A stretch of 7,077 nt of DNA from DATNBT01 sp964579765 (GCA_964579765.1 CAZOIK010000192.1:1-7077); one strand, 5' to 3'. Positions 1 through 5,782 are shown, counted from the first letter of the stretch. The notes: a model not told the origin generated them from the sequence alone. A program made the numbers and translations.

Positions 1-1764
1 CTCGGCGTCCTCGCCGGCGATCACTGCAAGGAAGCCAGCGACCTCGGCGTGCCGCTCGTCGGCGTGGGGTTCATGTATCCGCAGGGGTACTTCCATCAGC
101 GGCTGTCGGCCGAAGGCTGGCAGGAAGAGAGCTACGAGCGCCTGAACTGGGCGGACGCCCCGATCTCCCCGGCCATCCTGGCCGACGGGCAGCCCGGGAT
201 CACGGCCGTCCCCCTCGGCGAGCGCTCCGTGCTCGTCGCCATCTGGAAGGTGCTCGTCGGACGCGTCACGCTCTATCTCCTCGACACGGATCTTCCCGAG
301 AACGCGCCGTGGGATCGCGAGCTCTCGGCGCGGTTGTACGGCGGCGATCGCGAAACACGCATCCAGCAGGAGATCATTCTCGGCATCGGCGGCGTGCGCG
401 CGCTGAAGGCGCTCGGCGTCAACGCCAGCGCCTTTCACCTGAACGAAGGGCACGCCGGCTTCGTCGTGCTCCAGCGGATCCGCGAGCTGCTCGAGCACGG
501 CCGCACGTTCGACGACGCGCTCCAGGAAATCCGCGAGACGACGATCTTCACGACGCACACGCCGGTGCCGGCCGGCCACGACGCGTTTCCGTTCTACCTG
601 GTCGAGAAGCACCTGGCCGGGTGCTGGGGCACGCTCGGGCCCAACCGCGACAAGTTCCTCGCGCTCGGCGCGCACGACAACGGCGCCGGCGCGCAGTTCA
701 ACATGACGGCGCTCGCGCTGCGCTCGGCGTCCAAGGTCAACGCCGTCTCGAGGCTGCACCGCGACGTCACGAGCGACATGTGGGCGTCGATCTGGCCGGG
801 CGTGCCCGAAGCCGAGCGGCCCGTGGCGTACGTCACCAACGGCGTCCACGTCCCGACGTGGCTCGCCGCGGAGCTCGCCGATCTCTTCACCGCCTATCTC
901 GGCCCCGACTGGCGCGACCGGCAGGACGACGCGGCGATGTGGGACGCCATCCTGACGATTCCCGACGAAGAGCTGTGGGCCGTGCGGCAGTCGCTGCGCA
1001 GCCATCTGTTCGCGTTCGTCCGCGAGCGGGCGCGCACGCGCTGGATCGACGAACACGTCGGCACGCCGCGCATCGTCGCCTCAGGGACGCTGCTCGATCC
1101 GAACGCGCTGACGATCGGGTTCGCTCGGCGGTTCACCGGCTACAAGCGTCCCGAGCTCGTGTTCGCCGACGCCGAGCGGCTGGGGCGGATTCTCAACGCC
1201 GCCGGCCGGCCAGTGCAGATCGTCTTCGCCGGCAAGTCGCACCCGGCCGACGACATCGGCAAGCATCACCTGCAGCGCGTCTTCCGGCGCGCGCTCGACC
1301 CGGCCTTCGGCGGCCGCGTCGCGTTCGTGGACGACTACGATCTGCACGTCGCGCACTTCCTCGTCCAGGGCTGCGACATCTGGCTCAACACGCCGCGCAA
1401 GCCGCTCGAGGCGAGCGGCACCAGCGGCATGAAGGCGGCCATCAACGGCGTGCCGAACCTGAGCATCGCCGACGGCTGGTGGGCCGAGGGCGCCAACGGC
1501 GCCAACGGCTGGGTGATCGACGGCGGCGCGCCGCCCGACAACTACGACGCGGTCGACGCCGCGGACGCCAACGAGCTCTACCGGCTACTCGAAGAGGAAG
1601 TGGTGCCGGCGTTCTACGACCGCGGGGACGACAACGTCCCGCACCGCTGGCTGTCGTTCGTGAAGGAATCGATCCGCACGGTCGCCCCGCGCTTCTGCGC
1701 GCGGCGGATGGTCAAGGAATACGTCGAGAACATGTACCGGCGATCCCTGAATGTGAGGATTTGA
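1..1764 (+). CDS. glgP: Alpha-glucan (glycogen/maltodextrin) phosphorylase, 3' part, 5' end outside the window
   Basis: The enzyme removes glucose from the non-reducing ends of alpha-1,4-glucans with phosphate, giving glucose-1-phosphate; it is cytosolic and depends on pyridoxal phosphate. The frame is open to base 1, and its first codons already read as family sequence (LGVLAGDH), so the GTG at 49 is not the true start. Counting codon 1-3 as residue 1, visible family motifs are HLNEGH (146-151), TTHTPVPAGH (184-193), YVTNGVHVPTW, IGFARRFTGYKR (372-383), AGKSHPADD (410-418) and EASGTSGMKAAIN, whose Lys478 is the expected PLP-binding lysine. This matches the phosphorylase signature except for Ile in place of Leu/Met near its end. 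The pattern is that of the short bacterial 'alpha-glucan family phosphorylase' rather than the MalP/GlgP form of enterics. The 587 residues seen probably lack about 130 N-terminal residues, inferred from usual family length. The C-terminus looks complete. It converges on the next gene, five bases away. Confidence 0.95.
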   Translation, partial: LGVLAGDHCKEASDLGVPLVGVGFMYPQGYFHQRLSAEGWQEESYERLNWADAPISPAILADGQPGITAVPLGERSVLVAIWKVLVGRVTLYLLDTDLPENAPWDRELSARLYGGDRETRIQQEIILGIGGVRALKALGVNASAFHLNEGHAGFVVLQRIRELLEHGRTFDDALQEIRETTIFTTHTPVPAGHDAFPFYLVEKHLAGCWGTLGPNRDKFLALGAHDNGAGAQFNMTALALRSASKVNAVSRLHRDVTSDMWASIWPGVPEAERPVAYVTNGVHVPTWLAAELADLFTAYLGPDWRDRQDDAAMWDAILTIPDEELWAVRQSLRSHLFAFVRERARTRWIDEHVGTPRIVASGTLLDPNALTIGFARRFTGYKRPELVFADAERLGRILNAAGRPVQIVFAGKSHPADDIGKHHLQRVFRRALDPAFGGRVAFVDDYDLHVAHFLVQGCDIWLNTPRKPLEASGTSGMKAAINGVPNLSIADGWWAEGANGANGWVIDGGAPPDNYDAVDAADANELYRLLEEEVVPAFYDRGDDNVPHRWLSFVKESIRTVAPRFCARRMVKEYVENMYRRSLNVRI

Positions 1765-1774
1765 GAATCTCACA
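1752..1774. terminator. Bulged hairpin spanning two convergent stop codons (possible weak bidirectional terminator)
   Basis: TGTGA (1752-1756) can pair with TCACA (1770-1774) and GATT (1758-1761) with AATC (1766-1769). This gives nine base pairs with one bulged G at 1757 and a TGAG loop. The stop codon of the phosphorylase gene lies in the loop and that of the convergent VOC gene in the right arm. The stem is AT-rich and has no T-run on either side, so a terminator role is only a guess from position. Confidence 0.3.
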
Positions 1775-2159
1775 CTCGTCCACTTATCGGCGGATGATGA
1801 ATGATCTGGACGGTGTTGCCGTCCGGATCGTGGAAGTAGAACGACCGGGCGCCGTCGCGGTGCGTCTTCGGCCTGGCGGCGAGCGTCACGCCCTTGCTCT
1901 CGAGAAACTCGGCCCAGCGATCCACGTCCGCGGGCGCGCGCACGATCAGCCCCAAATGGTCGAGCGCGCCGGGCGTCACCTCTCCTGTGGCGCGATGCAG
2001 GGCGAGGTTGTCGAGGCCCGACGACAGATACACGTTGTCCGGATCGGGCTCCCACTCGACGGCAAAGCCCAGCAGATCGACGTAGAAGCGCTTCATCGCC
2101 TCGAGATCGCGTGCATGCAGCGCCAGATGCCGCAGACCGGCGTGCGCGGGCCGTTCCAT
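1770..2159 (-). CDS. VOC-superfamily (glyoxalase/bleomycin-resistance fold) protein
   Basis: The 129-residue protein has the single-module vicinal oxygen chelate layout of two beta-alpha-beta-beta-beta repeats. The first starts at GLRHLALHARDLEAMKRFY (His11) and ends near DNLALHR (50-56). The second starts at LDHLGLIV (His68) and ends with FHDPDGNTVQIIHH (109-122). Family members include glyoxalase I, ring-cleaving dioxygenases and fosfomycin thiol transferases, so substrate and reaction cannot be read from fold alone. His11 and His68 sit at usual metal-ligand positions, but the glutamate normally found two residues after DPDGN is Gln118, so metal use may be altered or lost. I chose the ATG at 2159 because homology begins there; the frame stays open to an ATG at 2342, but that extension runs into the divergent gene and has no family sequence. 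A GGGA lies about ten bases upstream as a weak ribosome site. It is divergent from the zinc-ribbon gene. Confidence 0.85.
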   Translation of the reverse strand: MERPAHAGLRHLALHARDLEAMKRFYVDLLGFAVEWEPDPDNVYLSSGLDNLALHRATGEVTPGALDHLGLIVRAPADVDRWAEFLESKGVTLAARPKTHRDGARSFYFHDPDGNTVQIIHHPPISGRV

Positions 2160-2170
2160 TTGTGATTCCC

Positions 2171-2176
2171 ATTGTA
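2171..2176 (-). promoter_or_regulatory. Candidate -10 element for the VOC gene
   Basis: On the minus strand this reads TACAAT, five of six matches to TATAAT, and ends eleven bases before the ATG at 2159. A start of transcription about seven bases downstream would leave a leader of only a few bases. No -35 hexamer is recognisable. It lies five base pairs from the candidate -10 of the divergent gene, so the two polymerase footprints would overlap. Confidence 0.4.
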
Positions 2177-2181
2177 AGTGG

Positions 2182-2187
2182 TAAATT
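2182..2187 (+). promoter_or_regulatory. Candidate -10 element for the zinc-ribbon gene (leaderless arrangement)
   Basis: TAAATT (four of six matches to TATAAT) ends six bases before the ATG at 2194. A TTGTGA at 2160-2165, sixteen bases upstream, is a possible -35 (four of six matches). Transcription would then begin at or next to the ATG. This agrees with the absence of any Shine-Dalgarno sequence in the 34-base gap. Confidence 0.4.
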
Positions 2188-2193
2188 GACGGC

Positions 2194-2652
2194 ATGCCCC
2201 GCAAGGCGGTCGCCAAATCCCGATGCGCGCTCTGCGGCGCGAAGGACGTCTCCGAGCCGAGAGGCGAAGAGAAGTACTGCCGCGACTGCTGGGACAAGAA
2301 GATTGCGGTCGAGGAGATCGTCGCGCGCGAGTTCGCGCTCAAGCGCTACATCCGCGCGCACAGCGCCGAGAAATACCTCATCTACCACTCGACGCTGAAG
2401 CGCCCCTGCGGCCAGCTCATCGTCGTTGACGACGGGTACGACCTGTTCCTCACGTTGATGCTCTATCCCAACTTCGGCTGGGACGAGCCCGCGTACCACC
2501 TAGAAAACGACCCGGAAGGTCGGCTGTTCTCGGAGATCCTCGTCGACGTCGTCGCCGCCGAAGTGATCGAGCCCTGGGGCGGCGGCAAGTGGCACATGGA
2601 GATCTTCCGCTCGATCAATCCCGAGCCGGAGGACTGGAACGGCGAGATGTGA
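2194..2652 (+). CDS. Small zinc-ribbon protein of unknown function
   Basis: I do not recognise this 152-residue protein. Residues 11-32 form a CxxC-x14-CxxC motif (Cys11, Cys14, Cys29, Cys32; CALCGA and CRDCW), a standard four-cysteine zinc knuckle or ribbon preceded by a basic N-terminus. Residues 33-60 are predicted by eye to be helical and mixed-charge. Residues 61-152 look like a compact alpha/beta domain rich in aromatic and acidic residues (LIVVDDGYDLFLTLMLYP, then FGWDEPAYHLENDPEG and WGGGKWHMEIFRS). One further cysteine, Cys72, has no partner. There is no signal peptide or membrane segment, so it is probably cytosolic. The ATG at 2194 is the only start that precedes the cysteine motif; no Shine-Dalgarno is present and a -10-like hexamer lies just upstream. 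It appears monocistronic, ending just before a terminator-like hairpin. DNA, RNA or protein binding are all possible. Confidence 0.8.
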   Translation: MPRKAVAKSRCALCGAKDVSEPRGEEKYCRDCWDKKIAVEEIVAREFALKRYIRAHSAEKYLIYHSTLKRPCGQLIVVDDGYDLFLTLMLYPNFGWDEPAYHLENDPEGRLFSEILVDVVAAEVIEPWGGGKWHMEIFRSINPEPEDWNGEM

Positions 2653-2657
2653 TCCCT

Positions 2658-2689
2658 CGGCGGCGTACCTGTATAATCGCCGCCGTTTT
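2658..2689 (+). terminator. Terminator-like hairpin after the zinc-ribbon gene
   Basis: A perfect 8-bp GC-only inverted repeat, CGGCGGCG (2658-2665) and CGCCGCCG (2678-2685), is separated by twelve bases and followed at once by TTTT (2686-2689). It starts five bases after the stop codon at 2652, the usual place for an intrinsic terminator. The loop is longer and the T-run shorter than in strong terminators, so efficiency may be partial. The loop contains a perfect TATAAT. Confidence 0.5.
2672..2677 (+). promoter_or_regulatory. Consensus -10 element (TATAAT) upstream of the FxLYD-like gene
   Basis: A perfect TATAAT lies inside the loop of the upstream hairpin. No good -35 exists at 16-18 base spacing (bases 2648-2655 read TGTGATCC). 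If used, transcription would start near 2684 and give a leader of about 80 bases carrying two hairpins and an AGGAGG ribosome site before the ATG at 2766. Confidence 0.5.
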
Positions 2690-2694
2690 CATGC

Positions 2695-2712
2695 GTCCGC
2701 CTGACGGCGGAC
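2695..2712. repeat. Perfect 7-bp inverted repeat in the leader
   Basis: GTCCGCC (2695-2701) and GGCGGAC (2706-2712) are exact reverse complements around a TGAC loop. In RNA this would fold into a stable GC-rich hairpin. There is no T-run after it, so it is not a standard terminator. It lies between the proposed transcription start and the ribosome site of the next gene. Confidence 0.55.
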
Positions 2713-2729
2713 ACTACACATCATGTGGG

Positions 2730-2747
2730 GGCCGGCTTCAGCCGGCC
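2730..2747. repeat. REP-like palindrome just upstream of a ribosome site
   Basis: GGCCGGCT (2730-2737) and AGCCGGCC (2740-2747) are perfect reverse complements with a two-base centre; in RNA this would be seven pairs closed by a TTCA tetraloop. It is preceded by a G-run and ends six bases before the AGGAGG site. The core GCCGGCTTCAGCCGGC resembles short palindromes that, from memory, are scattered through intergenic DNA of high-GC acidobacterial genomes. Only one copy is in this window, so its repetitive nature cannot be shown here. Confidence 0.5.
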
Positions 2748-2753
2748 TGCAGC

Positions 2754-2759
2754 AGGAGG
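2754..2759 (+). promoter_or_regulatory. Perfect Shine-Dalgarno (AGGAGG)
   Basis: AGGAGG lies six bases before the ATG at 2766. It decides that start over open-frame ATGs further upstream, and it is followed by a good signal peptide. It contrasts with the neighbouring first-in-operon genes, which have no such site. Confidence 0.8.
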
Positions 2760-2765
2760 ATCCGT

Positions 2766-3242
2766 ATGACTCGTGCACGCATCGCGGCTGTCGCGACGCT
2801 CGTCGGCGTCAGCCTTGCCGGCCCGTCGCTCGTCGCGCAGAAAGCGCCGGAGATGCATCCCATCCTGGCGGGCCGCAAGGTCGAGAACGCCTTCAAGGGC
2901 CAGGCCGACGTCGAATTCGTCCCGACCTCGCGCAAGACCGGCAGCAACGTCGTGACGACCATGAAGGTCAAGAACCTGAGCCCCGGCCCGATCGCGCGGC
3001 TCAAGGTCGAAGAGACATGGTTCGACAAGGCCGGCCAGCCGGTCGGCGGCAGCGAAGCCGTCATGGACAAGATGCTCGAGCCCGGCGCCGTGGACACGCT
3101 GACGATCACCACGCCGTGGGACCCGAAGATGAACGGCAACAGCTGGAACTTCAGCCACGCCAACGGCACGGTGAAGCCGAAGAAGGTCGCGAAGCTCGAC
3201 GAACCGAAGACCGACGCGCCGAAGACCGCGAAGAAGAAGTAG
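2766..3242 (+). CDS. Small exported protein with probable FxLYD-type Ig-like domain and lysine-rich tail
   Basis: The 158-residue product begins with a clear Sec signal peptide: basic MTRAR, then a hydrophobic stretch to about residue 23, with cleavage probably near Ala24. Residues 35-135 look like an all-beta, Ig-like domain. The segment VVTTMKVKNLSPGPIARLKVEETWFDKAGQPVG (62-94), followed by MLEPGAVDTLTITTP (103-117), matches the pattern of FxLYD-type domains: a beta strand, a conserved Asn, a 'W/Y-F-D-x-x-G' turn and 'L-x-P-G' before the last strands. Such domains are structural, extracytoplasmic modules with no known catalysis. Residues 137-158 form a Lys/Pro/Ala/Asp-rich disordered tail, which might bind acidic polymers or the cell wall. 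The family call is by pattern and moderate. An upstream in-frame ATG at 2589 is rejected because it lies inside the previous gene and would bury the signal peptide. The gene has a structured leader and ends exactly where the convergent operon ends. Confidence 0.75.
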   Translation: MTRARIAAVATLVGVSLAGPSLVAQKAPEMHPILAGRKVENAFKGQADVEFVPTSRKTGSNVVTTMKVKNLSPGPIARLKVEETWFDKAGQPVGGSEAVMDKMLEPGAVDTLTITTPWDPKMNGNSWNFSHANGTVKPKKVAKLDEPKTDAPKTAKKK

Positions 3243-3653
3243 CTAGCTCGCCTTCTCGAACGTCACTGCGGTCGCGCCGACCTTCGGCACCGCGACGATG
3301 TGAAACGGCGACGTCAGAATTTGCGCGGCCACGCTTCCGGGCGCTGGCCGCGTTTCCTTGTACGACACCACCAGCATGCCCGCCTGTTCCCGCACGCCGG
3401 TGATGTCAACCGAGAACGCGGCGCTCGGGCGCGACCCCATGAAGACCGCGATCACCATCTCCTTGTTGAAATCGACGGACGGCCGGGCGCGCTCGCCCGC
3501 ATGCTGCGTCCACAGCTTCGCCCAGTCGTCGGCCGTGCGCACGACGACCTGGCGCGCGCCGTCGATGTTGCTGTTCAGCCCCTTGTCCACGGTGCGCATC
3601 GCCATGCCCTGCAGTATCGCCGCCATCAGGATTGCCACTGCTGCCTTGATCAT
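3243..3653 (-). CDS. Exported PrcB-like protein (PrcB C-terminal domain family)
   Basis: The 136-residue protein has a short hydrophobic N-terminus (residues 4-18) consistent with a Sec signal peptide. The rest matches the PrcB C-terminal domain pattern: SNIDGARQVVVRTADDWAKLW (28-48), PSVDFNKEMVIAVFMGSRPSAAFSVDI (58-84), then VVSYKETRPAPGSVAAQILTSPFHIVAVPK (95-124). The domain is named after PrcB, which assembles with the PrcA protease in a spirochete outer-membrane complex; most other members are uncharacterised, and no protease partner lies next door. No catalytic residues are expected. The ATG at 3653 overlaps the stop codon of the upstream VWFA gene as ATGA, and a GGAGGG lies nine bases before it, so translation is probably coupled and the two are one operon. 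Its stop codon directly abuts that of the convergent gene ending at 3242. Function here is unknown, perhaps as a periplasmic partner of the VWFA protein. Confidence 0.85.
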   Translation of the reverse strand: MIKAAVAILMAAILQGMAMRTVDKGLNSNIDGARQVVVRTADDWAKLWTQHAGERARPSVDFNKEMVIAVFMGSRPSAAFSVDITGVREQAGMLVVSYKETRPAPGSVAAQILTSPFHIVAVPKVGATAVTFEKAS

Positions 3654-5755
3654 TTCGACTGGCCCTCCGGGGCCGTGACACGAATCTGCACCTGCCGGCT
3701 CGCGACGACATCGGCGCCGAGCCGCGATCGCGCCTCTACTCTTAGGACGTAGAGGCCGGGCTCGAAGTCGGAGAGCGACAGCGTCTCGCCGACGCCGAAG
3801 CCGCCCGGCTTGCCGCCCAACTCCTCCGTCGATCGCTCGTCGTCGTTCTTGAAGACGACGCGGCCGGTGTCGGACACGAGCGACGTCGTGACGTCCACCT
3901 TGTGCGCCGGCGTGACGTCGTTGTCGTAGACGTCGGTGAACACCGCCACCTGATCGTTCTGCGCGAAACTCCGCGCCGCGACCGGCGGCCCCGGCAGCGC
4001 CATCCGCAGGTCGTCGTCGGCTTTGACGGTCGGCGTCGAGCTCGAGGCGGCCGACGTCAGCACGAGTCCGCTCATCACCAGATGGTTCTTGCCGAAGTCC
4101 GGCACCTCGAGGTCGTACATCACGGAGCCGACCGCGCCGCCGGCCGAATCGTAGGCGGCGACGCGCAGCTGATAGCGGCCCGGCGGCACGTTCAGGCGGC
4201 CGAGCACCCGCATGCCCTTCTCTTCGACGCGCGCCTTCGTCTCCGGACGCAGGTTCAGCGTCAGCGTGTCGTGGCTCGACGCCTTCATCTTGCCGTCCAG
4301 GTCGATGGCCGCGTACGCGAGATCCAGCTTGCCTCCGGCCGTGGTGGCGACGTCGCGGCCGCGCAGCTCGACGCCCACCAGCACCGACGCGCTCGGGGCG
4401 GCGCCCCTGAACGGCGCCGCGAACACGCGCATGCCCAGCCCGCTGACGGGCACCGGGCTCTGGATGGCCTGCAGCAGTTCGGGCGCGAGATCGCTCTTGA
4501 CCGGCTCGGGCGCCTTGCCCGTCTGGTTCGCGTACCCCTTGCGGAAGCGCACGGTGAGCCCCGGACGCGTCACGCGCACGGTGATGTTGTGGTACTTGCC
4601 GTCGCGCTTCGGATTCGGCGGGTAGTACGCCAGCACGTAGTACGAGCTGTTCTCGTCCACGATGCGGTCGAAGGCGTTCGCGATCCGGTTGGTGTTGACC
4701 ACGGCGAAGCCGCCGGTCGCCTCCGCCAGATCCAGCAGGCTCTCGCGCGCCAGCCGCATCTCGTTCTGCATGCTGTTCTGGTCGAGCCCCGGCGCGTCCA
4801 CCTGCTGCAGCTCGATGCTGTCGTCGGCGAGCCCCTGCAGGCCGCGCGGATCGATCGCGTAGATCACGGCGTTCGCCTTCGTCGTCGCCCGCTCGAGATC
4901 CCGCATCCGCAGCTGGATCATCTCCGCGGCGTTGTTGCCGCCGTTCGCGAACACGTCGTGAATGTCGTAGCTGATGCCTTCGCTGAAGTAGAGGATCGAC
5001 TTCTTGCGGCCGTGGACGACGGAGAACCAGTCGGCGACGGCGGTCAGCTCGTCGAGCACGGCGCGGGCGTTGTACTCACGCTCTTTGACGTCGAGGTCGG
5101 TGGGGTCGGGCGGCGTGCCGCCGCTCGCGGCGATCGCGGCGCGCTGCGCGGCGTTGTTGATCACGTCGTCCTGCTTGTTGAGCGTCGCCGACCGCGGCTC
5201 GGTGCCGCGGAACTTGTCGATGGCGGCGAGCAGCAGGCGCTTGTTGTTCGTGAATTCCTGCCCGTCGGCCGGTCCGCCCTGCGCGCCGTGCGCCTGCACG
5301 ACCGCCATCAGGTCGTTGGCGCCCAGCTTCTCGTTGACGAACTTCTTCGCCGCCACCCGCATGAGGTTCGTGTTCTGCGGCAGCGTGTGCGCCGAGTCGA
5401 GCACCATCACGTAGACGCGCCCGGCAAACGGCTGGTCGTTGGTCTCGACGTCGGGGTCGATCGCCTGGCGCGTGAAGAGCGGCTGCTCGCTGCGGGTGAC
5501 GGGGATGTTCACCGCCACGAAGTTCGACACCGCCTGCGGCTTGCCGTCCTCGAACACCTGGAAGTCGTCCTTCGTCAGGTCGCGGACGTAGTTGCCGTTG
5601 GCGTCGGTGACGAGGACGTCCACCTCGACGTAGTCAACGGCGACGCGGAAGGTCGGCGTCTGCGCACCGGTCGCGCTCTGCGCCGCGCGGAGCATCCCCG
5701 CGGCGAGCACGACCATCGCGCCGACGACGGACACGACGCGGAAGTGGCGAATCAT
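3650..5755 (-). CDS. Secreted VWFA-related Acidobacterial domain protein
   Basis: The 701-residue protein carries a Sec signal peptide (basic MIRHFR, hydrophobic core 7-22, cleavage near residues 25-31). A small beta domain follows (TFRVAVDYVEVDVLVTD, then LTKDDFQVFEDGKPQ, 35-74), the usual lead-in of the acidobacterial family. The VWA-like fold runs from about residue 112 to 400, with VYVMVLDSAHT at strand 1, NEKLGANDLMAVV, GRKKSILYFSEGISYDIHDVFANG, ANAVIYAIDPRGL and LAEATGGFAVVNTNRI. It ends in SSYYVLAYYPPNPKRDGKYHNITVRV and VRFRKGY, again typical. The last 270 residues look like further beta domains. The MIDAS motif DxSxS is degenerate (Asp120-Ser-Ala-His-Thr124), so metal-dependent ligand binding may be weak or absent. 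The family is abundant in Acidobacteriota; its role is unknown, probably adhesion or protein-protein contact outside the cytoplasm. The start at 5755 lacks a Shine-Dalgarno but has a -10-like hexamer six bases before it. It is the first gene of an operon with the PrcB-like gene. Confidence 0.93.
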   Translation of the reverse strand: MIRHFRVVSVVGAMVVLAAGMLRAAQSATGAQTPTFRVAVDYVEVDVLVTDANGNYVRDLTKDDFQVFEDGKPQAVSNFVAVNIPVTRSEQPLFTRQAIDPDVETNDQPFAGRVYVMVLDSAHTLPQNTNLMRVAAKKFVNEKLGANDLMAVVQAHGAQGGPADGQEFTNNKRLLLAAIDKFRGTEPRSATLNKQDDVINNAAQRAAIAASGGTPPDPTDLDVKEREYNARAVLDELTAVADWFSVVHGRKKSILYFSEGISYDIHDVFANGGNNAAEMIQLRMRDLERATTKANAVIYAIDPRGLQGLADDSIELQQVDAPGLDQNSMQNEMRLARESLLDLAEATGGFAVVNTNRIANAFDRIVDENSSYYVLAYYPPNPKRDGKYHNITVRVTRPGLTVRFRKGYANQTGKAPEPVKSDLAPELLQAIQSPVPVSGLGMRVFAAPFRGAAPSASVLVGVELRGRDVATTAGGKLDLAYAAIDLDGKMKASSHDTLTLNLRPETKARVEEKGMRVLGRLNVPPGRYQLRVAAYDSAGGAVGSVMYDLEVPDFGKNHLVMSGLVLTSAASSSTPTVKADDDLRMALPGPPVAARSFAQNDQVAVFTDVYDNDVTPAHKVDVTTSLVSDTGRVVFKNDDERSTEELGGKPGGFGVGETLSLSDFEPGLYVLRVEARSRLGADVVASRQVQIRVTAPEGQSK
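3663..3668 (-). promoter_or_regulatory. Shine-Dalgarno (GGAGGG) inside the VWFA gene for the PrcB-like gene
   Basis: On the minus strand GGAGGG ends nine bases before the ATG at 3653. It lies within the last codons of the upstream gene and supports the 3653 start and coupled translation through the ATGA overlap. Confidence 0.65.
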
Positions 5756-5761
5756 GACGGA

Positions 5762-5767
5762 ATTATG
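5762..5767 (-). promoter_or_regulatory. Candidate -10 element for the VWFA/PrcB operon (leaderless arrangement)
   Basis: On the minus strand this reads CATAAT, five of six matches to TATAAT, and ends six bases before the ATG at 5755. No Shine-Dalgarno is present. Transcription would begin at or next to the start codon. No -35 hexamer is recognisable. Confidence 0.45.
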
Positions 5768-5782
5768 CCTCAGCCACCACGC

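Noticed and set aside
49..51. GTG at 49 as the phosphorylase start codon
   Set aside because: The 16 codons before it already encode conserved phosphorylase sequence (LGVLAGDH), so the gene continues beyond the left edge.
309..2165. A 618-codon plus-strand frame overlapping the phosphorylase gene
   Set aside because: It is Arg- and Ala-rich low-complexity sequence out of frame with a gene full of phosphorylase motifs, and it runs through the antisense of the VOC gene.
1585..2499. A 304-codon minus-strand frame crossing three genes
   Set aside because: It overlaps the phosphorylase, VOC and zinc-ribbon genes, all with better evidence, and its product shows no family pattern.
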